A DNA stretch of 64,000 bases from Pseudolactococcus plantarum (GTDB taxonomy: Bacteria > Bacillota > Bacilli > Lactobacillales > Streptococcaceae): the NCBI RefSeq assembly GCF_002441715.1, contig NZ_JXJX01000005.1, forward strand, positions 6,595-70,594. Direction: 5' to 3'. Positions 9,114 through 17,584 of the stretch are shown piece after piece. Position 1 is the stretch's first letter. Every line of letters begins with the position of its first letter. The position numbers and the translations under genes were made by a program. The notes under the pieces are model-generated. The model searched no databases and was not told the DNA's origin. It saw only the letters and a program-made list of their open reading frames with translations.

Positions 9114-9887
9114 TTAGATTTTGTTAACACCTGCTAAAAATGCAATTATTTCATCTTGTCTCCCGTCATGAAGAGCTTGTACGATATATGACCCCACAAT
9201 TACCCCGTCCACAACTTCATGGAATTTTTCTGCTTGGGCAACTGAAGACACACCAAAACCAGCTAATACTGGAACCTCTGAAAAACTAGATAGTTTTGCC
9301 AAATGATCATTCAAGTGTTCACCATAAGTTCGGCCGACACCTGTCACACCATTTACTGTTACAGCGTAGATAAATCCTTCTGCGCCACTAACAAGTTCTT
9401 TTTGTCGTTCAACTGTACTTGTTAATGTCACTAGTGGCACTAAGGTAATCTCTGTATCTGCCAGATATGGCATGATCATATTTTCATGTTCACGAGGCAC
9501 ATCTGGTAAGATAAGTCCGGCTACTGGTGTTGCTTTAAGGTCAGCTACAAACTGTTCAATGCCGTACTTATAGATTGGATTGATGTATGACATGATAATC
9601 AAAGGAATGTTTGTTTGAATACTTTGAAGTGCTTTGATTACTTTTTTTAGGGTTGTCCCGTTTGCTAAAGCTCTTATCCCTGCTTGTTCAATCACTGGGC
9701 CATCTGCTACTGGATCTGAAAACGGGATGCCTATCTCGATTGCACTTGCACCGTTTTCTGCTAAGAAATTGATGGTTTGTGCTAAACCGTCTAACCCATC
9801 AACATGATCCCCCGCCATAATATAAGGGACAATTAACATGTCTCCTTTGTCGACCTTATCTTTAAAATAAGTTCCTAACTTTTTCAT
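9114..9887 (-). CDS. trpA: Tryptophan synthase alpha chain
   Basis: Cleaves indole-3-glycerol phosphate to indole and glyceraldehyde 3-phosphate, passing indole to TrpB. The (beta/alpha)8 barrel of 257 residues carries the catalytic Glu in [16 protein letters not shown] (near residue 51) and the catalytic Asp in LILPDVP (near 129); the phosphate-binding loop is near VLAGFGVSS. It is the last gene of the trp operon, 47 nt after trpB. Confidence 0.97.
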   Translation of the reverse strand: MKKLGTYFKDKVDKGDMLIVPYIMAGDHVDGLDGLAQTINFLAENGASAIEIGIPFSDPVADGPVIEQAGIRALANGTTLKKVIKALQSIQTNIPLIIMSYINPIYKYGIEQFVADLKATPVAGLILPDVPREHENMIMPYLADTEITLVPLVTLTSTVERQKELVSGAEGFIYAVTVNGVTGVGRTYGEHLNDHLAKLSSFSEVPVLAGFGVSSVAQAEKFHEVVDGVIVGSYIVQALHDGRQDEIIAFLAGVNKI

Positions 9888-9934
9888 CCATTTCTCCCAT
9901 CATCAGTTAGCAAACTGCCATCTCAAACACTTGC

Positions 9935-11134
9935 TTAAAATTCGCCTTTATCTGCACGTTCTTTAATTTGCGCAACGTCCTTATCACCACGTCCACTGAG
10001 ACATACAATAATTGACTCGTCTTTACCATAACGTTTCACAAGCTTAGGTAGCTGTGAAATAGCATGTGAGCTTTCTAATGCTGGAATAATCCCTTCAGTC
10101 ACACAAAGTAATTTAAAGCCTGCTAACGCCTCATCATCTGTTGCTGAGATATATTCAGCACGTCCTGTTTCGTTCCAATGACAATGCTCTGGCCCAAGAC
10201 CAGGATAATCTAATCCAGCAGAAATACTATAAGCTTCCTCTATTTGCCCATTGTCATCTTGTAATAAACGCATAAGATTGCCGTGAAGAATCCCATCAGA
10301 ACCTCTGTTGATAGAGGCTGCTGTTTCACCACTATCAAGGCCCATACCTGCAGCCTCTACACCAATCATGGCAACTGAATCATCTGCTACAAATGGATAA
10401 AAGAGGCCTGCTGCATTAGATCCCCCACCTACACAAGCCACAACTGCTGCTGGTAACTTACCTTCTTTTTCAAGAATTTGAGCACGAGCTTCACGACCAA
10501 TAACAGATTGAAAATCTCTTACCATCTCTGGAAAAGGTGCTGGTCCTGCTGCTGTCCCCAAAATATAATGTGTATCTTCAACACTTGCGACCCATGCACG
10601 AAGTGCCGCATTCACAGCATCTTTGAGTACACTTGAGCCATCTGTTACAGAAACGACTTCTGCGCCTAAAAGTTGCATTCTAAACACATTTAACTCTTGA
10701 CGCTTAACATCAACCGCCCCCATATATATCTTACAAGACATACCAAAAAGTGCCGCTGCTGTTGCTGTCGCTACCCCATGTTGCCCAGCACCTGTTTCAG
10801 CAATGACTTTATTTTTGCCCATTTTTTTGGCGAGCATGACTTGTGCTAGAGCATTGTTAATCTTGTGAGCGCCTGTGTGGTTTAGGTCTTCTCTTTTAAA
10901 ATAAATCTTAGCTCCACCTAATTTTTCTGTTAGGTTTTTAGCAAAATAAAGTGGATTTTCACGCCCTACATAATCTTTAAGCAAGTAAGCTAATTCTTTT
11001 TGAAATTCAGCATCTACTTGACTAGCCTCATACGCTGCTTTTAGTTCTTTCACAGCATACATCAGTGTTTCTGGTACAAATGTACCACCATAAGTGCCGA
11101 AGAACCCTGCTTCATCTGGTTGATTATACGTCAT
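9935..11134 (-). CDS. trpB: Tryptophan synthase beta chain
   Basis: PLP-dependent condensation of indole with serine to give tryptophan. Residues 1-30 hold the family start ([13 protein letters not shown]), the PLP lysine lies in [13 protein letters not shown] near residue 90, the glycine-rich phosphate loop is [10 protein letters not shown] near 235, and the C-terminal part has SGRGDKD. The 399 residues are full length. It sits between trpF and trpA and forms the alpha2beta2 complex with TrpA. Confidence 0.98.
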   Translation of the reverse strand: MTYNQPDEAGFFGTYGGTFVPETLMYAVKELKAAYEASQVDAEFQKELAYLLKDYVGRENPLYFAKNLTEKLGGAKIYFKREDLNHTGAHKINNALAQVMLAKKMGKNKVIAETGAGQHGVATATAAALFGMSCKIYMGAVDVKRQELNVFRMQLLGAEVVSVTDGSSVLKDAVNAALRAWVASVEDTHYILGTAAGPAPFPEMVRDFQSVIGREARAQILEKEGKLPAAVVACVGGGSNAAGLFYPFVADDSVAMIGVEAAGMGLDSGETAASINRGSDGILHGNLMRLLQDDNGQIEEAYSISAGLDYPGLGPEHCHWNETGRAEYISATDDEALAGFKLLCVTEGIIPALESSHAISQLPKLVKRYGKDESIIVCLSGRGDKDVAQIKERADKGEF

Positions 11135-11179
11135 TTGTTACTCCTTTTATCTAAAGTTAAAGTAGCTGTTTGCAAAAAT

Positions 11180-11812
11180 TCAATCTGCTTCTGGCATATC
11201 ATGCGTGGACAACTTTTTGCTATTTTCTAAAAATAAACTTATTTTTTTCACATCTTTTTTACCATCTGTTTCAACACCGCTTGACACGTCAACGCCAGTC
11301 GGTTGAAAAAAAGAAATTGCTTTGCTAACATTATCAGGATTCAATCCACCTGCAACAAAAAACTGATAACCAGATAACTTTGATAATGCAACTTTTTCCC
11401 ACTCAAATTGTTGTCCACTCCCACCTGCAAACTGTGCTGGTGGTGCATCTAATAAAATCACATGATTTTTAAATGCTGCTATATCAGACGGTAGTTTTCC
11501 ATTTTTTATACCAAATGCTTTAATGACTGGAACAGCAATTTGATTTGCAAACGCAATGCTTTCATCGCCATGTAACTGTACCATATCAAGTCCTGCTATC
11601 TTGATAGTTTGTGCTATCTCATCTAAACTAGCATTGACAAAAAGGCCTACTTTTTTAACAGATTTTGGTACATCTTTTGACAATTGTCTAGCCTGTTCTG
11701 GCGTTACTTGTCGTTTACTTTTTGCAAAAACAAAGCCAATATGGCTAGCACCGTTTTCTACCGCTGTTTTCACTGCTTCATCTGTTGATAGCCCACAAAT
11801 CTTAATCCACAT
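11180..11812 (-). CDS. trpF: Phosphoribosylanthranilate isomerase
   Basis: Amadori rearrangement of N-(5-phosphoribosyl)anthranilate to CdRP. I chose the ATG giving MWIKICGLS, because the family starts with (K)ICG and its catalytic Cys; an upstream in-frame GTG would add 15 residues with no family match. The catalytic Asp is in QLHGDES-to-VILLDAPP regions, and the C-terminal phosphate site is GLNPDNV/ GVDVSSGVE. The resulting length is 210 residues. It overlaps trpC by 11 nt, suggesting translational coupling. Confidence 0.93.
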   Translation of the reverse strand: MWIKICGLSTDEAVKTAVENGASHIGFVFAKSKRQVTPEQARQLSKDVPKSVKKVGLFVNASLDEIAQTIKIAGLDMVQLHGDESIAFANQIAVPVIKAFGIKNGKLPSDIAAFKNHVILLDAPPAQFAGGSGQQFEWEKVALSKLSGYQFFVAGGLNPDNVSKAISFFQPTGVDVSSGVETDGKKDVKKISLFLENSKKLSTHDMPEAD

Positions 11813-12572
11813 GGCGATCAACCTGTAGGTCCTTAGCCGCTTTTTGTGGATCACCATCTCGCATTAATGCTTCTCCAACTAAAACCGCTCTAAAGTCATG
11901 TGCCACTCTTGCTGCTTCAACAGGTGATTTGATCCCTGATTCAGAAATATAAAAACGTGTTGGCTCTTGTAAGGCAATCAAATCTAGACTATTTTGAATG
12001 TCAACCTCAAACGATTTCAAATTACGATTATTGACACCAATCAGCTCAGCATTTATCCGATGTGCGACCTCAAGTTCTGCTGCATTATGCACCTCAACTA
12101 AGACCTCTAACCCTAAAGATACAGCATAATCATACAGTTCTTGTAGATTTTCTTCTGATAAACAAGCCACTATCAATAACACAATCGTTGCACCACTATT
12201 TACCGCACGGATAATCTGCTTTTTATCGATAATGAAATCTTTATTTAACACTGGCACATCCACATGCTTGGCAACTAAACGTAGATCATCGATAGAGCCT
12301 TTGAAAAAGACAGGATCAGTTAAGACTGATATCGCGGATACGCCGGCAGCTTCATAGCTTTTTGCTTGTGCTAGCACATCTACTGTCATATTAATCGCAC
12401 CTAATGATGGTGAGGCACGTTTCACTTCACCAATCACTTGTAAGTGACTCGGATTCTCGCGTAATCTTTGAACAAGACCTTTAGTCTGACGGACTGCTTT
12501 AGGTGTTTCTAGTAGCATCTGATTCACTTCATCTTGTTTTTCAATCAGTATTTTTTCAAGAAAATTTTCCAT
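11802..12572 (-). CDS. trpC: Indole-3-glycerol phosphate synthase
   Basis: Closes the indole ring from CdRP. The 256-residue barrel shows the family motifs VIGEVKRASPSLG (near 47, substrate Lys and Ser-Pro-Ser), PVLNKDFIID (near 108, catalytic Lys), EVLVEVHNAAEL (near 155), IGVNNRNLKSFEVD (near 175) and ISESGIKSP (near 205). Its ATG follows the TAA of the chorismate mutase gene without a gap, and the ribosome site GAAAGG lies inside that gene. Confidence 0.96.
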   Translation of the reverse strand: MENFLEKILIEKQDEVNQMLLETPKAVRQTKGLVQRLRENPSHLQVIGEVKRASPSLGAINMTVDVLAQAKSYEAAGVSAISVLTDPVFFKGSIDDLRLVAKHVDVPVLNKDFIIDKKQIIRAVNSGATIVLLIVACLSEENLQELYDYAVSLGLEVLVEVHNAAELEVAHRINAELIGVNNRNLKSFEVDIQNSLDLIALQEPTRFYISESGIKSPVEAARVAHDFRAVLVGEALMRDGDPQKAAKDLQVDRHVD

Positions 12573-12854
12573 TTAATGCCTTTCTTTGAGTTCTCTACGT
12601 TCAAGTTCTATAAATTCAGCTATCATTTTTCGATAGACCTGTTCAACCACGACAACATCCGCGCCACTTTCAGTCGCTATTTTTTTGACTTTCTCAATCA
12701 CGATCGCAACACGATCAGGTGCTGCTACTTCTGCCTCTGTCGTTTTGAATTTAGCCGCCAGTTTAACATACTCGCCACGCCTTGCCATTAGACCAAACAT
12801 CTGTTTATCAATAGCATCAATTTTTTGACGGACATCCGTTAAATTTATCGGCAT
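12573..12854 (-). CDS. Small AroQ-fold chorismate mutase / PchB-like protein inside the trp operon
   Basis: A 93-residue all-helical protein of the chorismate mutase type II family, which converts chorismate to prephenate; the PchB branch cleaves isochorismate to salicylate and pyruvate. Candidate active-site residues are Arg9 (VRQKIDAID), Arg26 (ARRGEYVK), Lys37 (KFKTTEAEV) and Arg48 (APDRVA); the residue aligned with the late catalytic Gln appears to be Glu85. The block from residue 25 to 50 resembles PchB as I recall it more than the AroQ domain of E. coli PheA. The gene is tightly embedded: its ATG shares a base with the trpD stop and its stop abuts trpC. It is therefore co-transcribed under the Trp T-box. 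Which reaction it performs cannot be told from sequence. Confidence 0.82.
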   Translation of the reverse strand: MPINLTDVRQKIDAIDKQMFGLMARRGEYVKLAAKFKTTEAEVAAPDRVAIVIEKVKKIATESGADVVVVEQVYRKMIAEFIELERRELKERH

Positions 12855-13858
12855 TACTGAATCTCCTGCATCTCAGTTAATTTTGCTAATGCAGCACCAC
12901 TTGAGATAACCTCACGCGCTTTAGCTACACCATCTTCTATCGTCTCAACTAAGCCTGCTGCAAAAAAGCCTAATCCAGCATTTAACACCGTAACCTCTAA
13001 AAATGGGCTTGGGATATTTTTCAGGACATTTTTTAATATCTCAGCATTTTCTTTGCCTTCTCCACCACGTATTTCTTGTAACGTCACACGAGACATACCG
13101 ATTGATTGATAATCAAAACTGTGTGTGGTAATATTGCCACTCTCATCTAATAAAGCGTAATGATTCATACCATCTAAGCTCGCTTCATCCATCCCATTTG
13201 GCCCAGTCACTACAACAGCACGCCGTCTACCTAATGATTTTAAGACTTGGGCAGTTGTTTCCAACAAGTCAGGTCTAGACGTCCCTAGTAATTGCGTATC
13301 TAAATCTACAGGATTCGTAAATGGCCCAATCAAATTTAAAACAGTCCGTACCTCTAGTTCCCGTCTCACCGGCATCACATAGCGCATGTTAGGATGAACA
13401 TGTTGTGCAAAGAGAAAAATTAATCCTGTTTGATCAAAAATGTCTGATAATTCTTCTGGCGTATGATACAAATTAATGCCTAACGCCTCTAAGACATCTG
13501 CTGAACCTGATTTAGAGGAAATCGAGCGGTTACCATGCTTAGCCATTTTGACACCACCTGCTGCGAGTACAAAGGCAGCAGTGGTCGAGACATTGAAAGA
13601 AAAGGATAAATCGCCACCTGTGCCACAATTATCCATAGCAGTCGTGATTGTTGTCGGTATATCTAATGCTTTTTCCCTTACAACCTCAACAATGCCTGTC
13701 ATCTCATCAACTGTTTCACCTTTCATAGCAAGTGCAATCAAAATTGCTGATAATTGTGAATCAGTCAATTCACCATTAAACATAGCATTGGCGAGTTGAT
13801 TAATTTCATAACGCGTCAAATGTTCACGATTCATCAACTTCACTAGATTTTCTTTCAT
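12854..13858 (-). CDS. trpD: Anthranilate phosphoribosyltransferase
   Basis: Joins anthranilate to PRPP. The 334 residues carry the PRPP-binding loop DNCGTGGDLSFSFNVST (near residue 80), the KHGNRSISSKSGSADVLE motif (near 108) and a metal-binding Asp-Glu in GMDEASLDG (near 223). It starts 18 nt after trpG. Full length and unremarkable. Confidence 0.97.
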   Translation of the reverse strand: MKENLVKLMNREHLTRYEINQLANAMFNGELTDSQLSAILIALAMKGETVDEMTGIVEVVREKALDIPTTITTAMDNCGTGGDLSFSFNVSTTAAFVLAAGGVKMAKHGNRSISSKSGSADVLEALGINLYHTPEELSDIFDQTGLIFLFAQHVHPNMRYVMPVRRELEVRTVLNLIGPFTNPVDLDTQLLGTSRPDLLETTAQVLKSLGRRRAVVVTGPNGMDEASLDGMNHYALLDESGNITTHSFDYQSIGMSRVTLQEIRGGEGKENAEILKNVLKNIPSPFLEVTVLNAGLGFFAAGLVETIEDGVAKAREVISSGAALAKLTEMQEIQ

Positions 13859-13875
13859 GGCTTCTTCTTTCTATA

Positions 13876-14433
13876 TTATAAGGTTACAAAATTTTCAATC
13901 ATCTTCAAACCATTTGGTGTACCGATACTCTCAGGATGGAATTGCATTCCATAAATAGGTAAAGATTGATGTTGAATCATCATGATTTCTTGATCATCAG
14001 TTGTTTTAGAAACGACTTCAAATCCTTCTGGCATATCTGAAATCACAATCGAGTGATATCTCATAATTTCATAAGCAGTTGGCACATCTGCTAATAAGTC
14101 AGATGTCACTAATGTATCCGCGATAGAGGTTTTGCCATGCATGACTTGTTTAGCTAGCGCTAATTTCCCACCAAATACTTCAGCAATCGCTTGATGTCCC
14201 AGACAAACCCCTAATAGTGGTTTTTTTTCTGCATATTCGCGTATCAGCTGTTCCATATTTCCGGCATCTACTGGCCAACCCGGTCCGGGTGATAAGACAA
14301 TTTTATCGGCTTTTTGTGCGACATCAAACAACTTATCATCATCGTTTCTAAGGACTTCAACCGTATCAAACTCACCAATATATTGGGCTAGATTATAAGT
14401 AAAACTATCGTAATTATCAACTAATAAAATCAT
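13876..14433 (-). CDS. trpG: Anthranilate synthase glutamine amidotransferase subunit
   Basis: Supplies ammonia from glutamine to TrpE. I start at the ATG giving MILLVDNYDSFTYN, since GGAG lies 6 nt upstream and the TTG start four codons earlier is itself part of that ribosome site. The class I triad is visible: Cys in GVCLGHQAI (near residue 79), and His-Glu in GMQFHPESIGTP (near 167). The gene overlaps the end of trpE by 17 nt, consistent with coupled production of the two subunits. Confidence 0.96.
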   Translation of the reverse strand: MILLVDNYDSFTYNLAQYIGEFDTVEVLRNDDDKLFDVAQKADKIVLSPGPGWPVDAGNMEQLIREYAEKKPLLGVCLGHQAIAEVFGGKLALAKQVMHGKTSIADTLVTSDLLADVPTAYEIMRYHSIVISDMPEGFEVVSKTTDDQEIMMIQHQSLPIYGMQFHPESIGTPNGLKMIENFVTL

Positions 14434-15793
14434 GACTTTCTCCAATCTTCGTCATCGCTTTGGCTTTATTTAATGTCTCTTGATACTCATTTTCAGCGAC
14501 ACTGTCATAAACAATTCCTGCACCAGCTTGTGCATGTGCTAACCCGTCTTTTAAGACCATTGTCCGTAGCGCAATCGCAAAATCCATATCTGAATTACTT
14601 GACAAATACCCGATAGCACCAGCATAAATACCACGTTTTGTTTTTTCTAATTCATAAATGCGTTGCATGGCACGAATTTTTGGGGCACCTGATACTGTAC
14701 CTGCTGGTAAAGTCGCCTTCAAAGCATCCAAACTAGAAACAGTCTCTAACAATTCACCTTTGACAACACTAGTCAAGTGCATGACATATCTAAAATATTC
14801 GACTTCCATATATTTTGTGACAGTCACTGTTCCTGTTTTACTGATTTTACCGATATCATTTCGACCCAAGTCGACTAACATCCTATGCTCTGCAACTTCT
14901 TTTTTATCGGCAAGAAGATCTACTGCTAATGCATCATCTTCAAGCTCATCTACACCACGTGGTCTTGTCCCAGCTATCGGATTAGTTGTCACGATACCAT
15001 CTTTTACTGATACCAGACTCTCAGGACTTGCCCCAATAATCTGATAGTCACCAAAATCTAGAAAATATAAATAATTGGATGGATTTGTTAACCGCAAATT
15101 CCGATAATAGTCAAAGGGGTTTCCTGTTAGTTTACTAGTTAACCGTTGACTCAAGACAACCTGGAAAATATCCCCACGTTTGATATACTGCTTGGCTTTC
15201 TCAACCATGTCGATAAACTCAGCCTTTTCAGTATTAGATGTAAATGAGAGTTTGTTTAATTTTACTGTGTCAAACTCGGCTTTATGAGGACGTGTTAAGT
15301 TAGATAAGACTAAGGCCATAGCAAGCTCAAGATCTGCCTGTGAACGACCGCTATAAATATCTGACTCTACAATGTTAATCTGCTCTTTTTTATGATCAAA
15401 AATCATGTAAGAATCGTATAAAAAGAAGTGTAAATCTGGTGTGCCAATCACATCTGCAGGTATGTCTCCTAGCGACTCATAAAGTGAAATCGTATCATAG
15501 CTAACAAACCCGATCGCACCTCCTGTAAAAGGAAGATCTGAGACAGATTTATCTTTTACAGTTAGTTGCTCTAGATAATCAAGTGGGTCCCCAGATTTTA
15601 CCTCTCCATTATGTGTTAAGATACCATCTTGAAATTTGAGTTCATGAACAGGATTGTAAGCAATCATAGAGTATCGTGAATTTTCTTTTTCACGGGGAAT
15701 AGATTCTAAAATTAGCTTATGACGCAAATCTAATCTCAAATAAGCCAAGATTGGCGTAATAATATCAGCATTAATCGTTTTTCTTAACATCAT
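14417..15793 (-). CDS. trpE: Anthranilate synthase component I
   Basis: Chorismate-binding subunit forming anthranilate. The C-terminal catalytic half has FQVVLSQRL (near 225), the IAGTRPRG motif (near 290), RNDIGKISKTG (near 325), VSGAPKIRAM (near 375) and YAGAIGY (near 397). The N-terminal part contains the expected region LESIPREKENSRYSMI; the tryptophan feedback motif LLES in some species is here LILES. First gene of the operon, immediately after the T-box terminator. Confidence 0.96.
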   Translation of the reverse strand: MMLRKTINADIITPILAYLRLDLRHKLILESIPREKENSRYSMIAYNPVHELKFQDGILTHNGEVKSGDPLDYLEQLTVKDKSVSDLPFTGGAIGFVSYDTISLYESLGDIPADVIGTPDLHFFLYDSYMIFDHKKEQINIVESDIYSGRSQADLELAMALVLSNLTRPHKAEFDTVKLNKLSFTSNTEKAEFIDMVEKAKQYIKRGDIFQVVLSQRLTSKLTGNPFDYYRNLRLTNPSNYLYFLDFGDYQIIGASPESLVSVKDGIVTTNPIAGTRPRGVDELEDDALAVDLLADKKEVAEHRMLVDLGRNDIGKISKTGTVTVTKYMEVEYFRYVMHLTSVVKGELLETVSSLDALKATLPAGTVSGAPKIRAMQRIYELEKTKRGIYAGAIGYLSSNSDMDFAIALRTMVLKDGLAHAQAGAGIVYDSVAENEYQETLNKAKAMTKIGESHDFIS

Positions 15794-15826
15794 ATCACTT
15801 ACTCTTTCTTTTCAATCAATCGTTAT

Positions 15827-16109
15827 AAAAAAGTCCTCGACGAAATGATAATCATTTCGTCGAGGACGTCTAACACGCGGTGCCACCTCGATTATAGGAA
15901 AAAAGCTTTAAAAGAGTCTTTTCCTATCTCTTATTTCCCTCAAACAAGGGAATGTGCGGTATCGGGCACTACCGTGATTTTTATCGTTTCAAATCAATTA
16001 GAGTCATCTACTCTAGAACTCGCAGCCCATTCACTTGAAAAAAATCTTGTCTCGCAATGACCGACAAGTCCCTGAAATTTTTTATCCTCAAGTTACTTCT
16101 TCTGCTAAT
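15827..16109 (-). promoter_or_regulatory. tRNA-Trp T-box leader of the trp operon
   Basis: The conserved T-box AGGTGGCACCGCG lies at 15876-15888 and is followed by a long terminator. Stem I can be traced: GCAG at its base pairs with CTGC, the specifier bulge has AGTA opposite GAA, and the codon is UGG at 16027-16029, matching tRNA-Trp. A distal hairpin CTTGTC/GACAAG has the loop GGTCATTGCGA. Uncharged tRNA-Trp should favour the antiterminator and allow expression. The codon and the downstream trp genes agree, so the assignment is strong. Confidence 0.95.
15833..15867 (-). terminator. T-box regulated terminator
   Basis: A perfect 16-bp stem (gtcctcgacgaaatga and its complement) with a 3-nt loop is followed on the minus strand by a T-run. 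It competes with the T-box antiterminator. Confidence 0.95.
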
Positions 16110-16115
16110 GTTTAA

Positions 16116-16144
16116 ATTTTACGACTATTCAGATGATTTGTCAA
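16116..16144 (-). promoter_or_regulatory. trp operon promoter
   Basis: Minus strand TTGACA, a 17-nt spacer and TAAAAT, placing the start about 7 nt downstream, just before stem I of the T-box. Confidence 0.8.
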
Positions 16145-16166
16145 GCTAAAAGGAGTCTAAAAGTTT

Positions 16167-16214
16167 ACTTATTTCTTGAATTATAAAATTTTTACAATCT
16201 AACAAGAAATAAGT
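16167..16214 (-). terminator. Hairpin ending the bacteriocin operon (weak terminator)
   Basis: A perfect 12-bp stem (acttatttcttg with caagaaataagt) with a 24-nt AT-rich loop lies between the last bacteriocin-locus gene and the trp promoter. It lacks a clean T-run, so termination efficiency is uncertain. Confidence 0.45.
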
Positions 16215-16271
16215 CAACTCCCCTTGATTGTTCCTAAACTAAAGTTTGAGTTAATCATCATCTCAGAGATA

Positions 16272-16925
16272 TCATTTTACTGGTGTTAAGGTGATGACAA
16301 TATTTTTTTCAGTTGATTTTATTGTTAAAAATTTGCTATCAGTAAGTGTCACTTTCTGTTTTGTATCCTTTGGTGTAAGGGTATAACTTTTTGAATCTGT
16401 CACTGTTTTAGGTGAATGAACAACTACTTGTATCGCACCTTTACTCCTCATACCATTTTCAATTTTCCATTCGGGTATATCACCAGTATATGAAATCCAA
16501 TATTCTCCACTAGGAAACTGCTGGCCAATGAGATAGTTTCCAGTATCAGTTAAGCTATAGATTTTATTTTTTAAGGGTATCTTCTCAAATTTTGCAGGCG
16601 TTAAAGTAGCCTCTTGACCACTATCTAATCTAATTGCTTCATCTTGATTAAAAAATTGACCAAGTCGACTACTATTTAATTCTGGTAATTGACTGCTATC
16701 AGTGTTCTTTGATTTCGTCGTTGTGATATCATAGTAGCCTTCAACTTTTATCTGACTATTTTTAGGACTAGACCCTTCATTTTTCAACAGTTGTTTAGTG
16801 CCTAAGTGCTGCATTGGACTATCTTTTTCACCTAATTTCCCTCTATACATTATCGCAGTGAGACAAAGTAACAAAATCAAAGTCATCAAAGTAATCGAAA
16901 GCATCAACTTCATTCTTTTTTTCAT
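16272..16925 (-). CDS. One-TM extracytoplasmic protein of the bacteriocin locus, unknown function
   Basis: A 217-residue protein with basic N-terminus and one hydrophobic segment (residues about 8-27, LMLSITLMTLILLLCLTAIM), then a polar, Lys/Thr/Ser-rich outer domain. There is no lipobox Cys at a usual place. A pattern such as YLIGQQFPSGEYWISYTGD (about 131-149) suggests a small beta-rich domain. It begins 3 nt after the ABC ATPase stop and is the last gene of the operon. I do not recognise the family. Position suggests an export accessory, an immunity factor or a sensor, all inferred. Confidence 0.65.
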   Translation of the reverse strand: MKKRMKLMLSITLMTLILLLCLTAIMYRGKLGEKDSPMQHLGTKQLLKNEGSSPKNSQIKVEGYYDITTTKSKNTDSSQLPELNSSRLGQFFNQDEAIRLDSGQEATLTPAKFEKIPLKNKIYSLTDTGNYLIGQQFPSGEYWISYTGDIPEWKIENGMRSKGAIQVVVHSPKTVTDSKSYTLTPKDTKQKVTLTDSKFLTIKSTEKNIVITLTPVK

Positions 16926-16928
16926 TTT

Positions 16929-17537
16929 TTATAAATCCTTTAAATAAATCACGACATCCATCTGCTTAGCAAGTGCTAAATCATGCGTCGCAACAACTAA
17001 TGTCGTATTCTGCGTCACTAATGATAACAACAAGTCACCAACTTGTTCTCCAGTCTGATCATCTAAAGCACCAGTTGGCTCATCCGCCAAAATAACTTTA
17101 CATTTTTTAAGTAAGATACGTGCAATCGCGATACGTTGTGCTTGACCTCCAGATAATTCATAGATTTTAGCAGATAAATACGACGCATCTAGTCCAACTT
17201 TTTCAAGGACCTTGAGCTGATTTTGCTTATTTTTATCAATGATTTTAAAGTTTTGTGCCACGGTTTTATCATCAATCAACGCATAACTTTGGAAAATATA
17301 CCCTAAATAGTTTTTAAAATAGCGCTTTTCATTTATCTTCCAGATATCCATACCATCAACTAACACTTGACCACTACTCGGCTTTTCAAGACGACCAATC
17401 GCATTTAGTAAGGTTGTTTTCCCACTTCCTGACGTCCCTACCAATGCATACGTTTTACCTGCCTCAAATCTCAAATTAACATCCTGATAGATCATTTTTT
17501 TCCCAAACTTTTTACTTAGATGTTTTAATTCAATCAT
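16929..17537 (-). CDS. ABC transporter ATP-binding protein of the bacteriocin locus
   Basis: A 202-residue single ABC domain: Walker A GTSGSGKTTLL (near residue 34), Q-loop IFQSYALI (near 83), signature LSGGQAQRIAIARIL (near 129), Walker B VILADEPTGALD (near 149), H-loop VVATHD (near 182). It is of the MacB/LolD-like type typical of lactococcin-972 clusters. It should power the neighbouring permease at the membrane. It follows the permease by about 47 nt. Confidence 0.9.
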   Translation of the reverse strand: MIELKHLSKKFGKKMIYQDVNLRFEAGKTYALVGTSGSGKTTLLNAIGRLEKPSSGQVLVDGMDIWKINEKRYFKNYLGYIFQSYALIDDKTVAQNFKIIDKNKQNQLKVLEKVGLDASYLSAKIYELSGGQAQRIAIARILLKKCKVILADEPTGALDDQTGEQVGDLLLSLVTQNTTLVVATHDLALAKQMDVVIYLKDL

Positions 17538-17584
17538 TTACTATCTCCTCCAGTACACTTTTATTCATAACAACGCATCTTTCA

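Noticed and set aside
14658-15044. 128-codon plus-strand frame opposite trpE
   Set aside because: Antisense to conserved trpE catalytic motifs, with no promoter or ribosome site seen.
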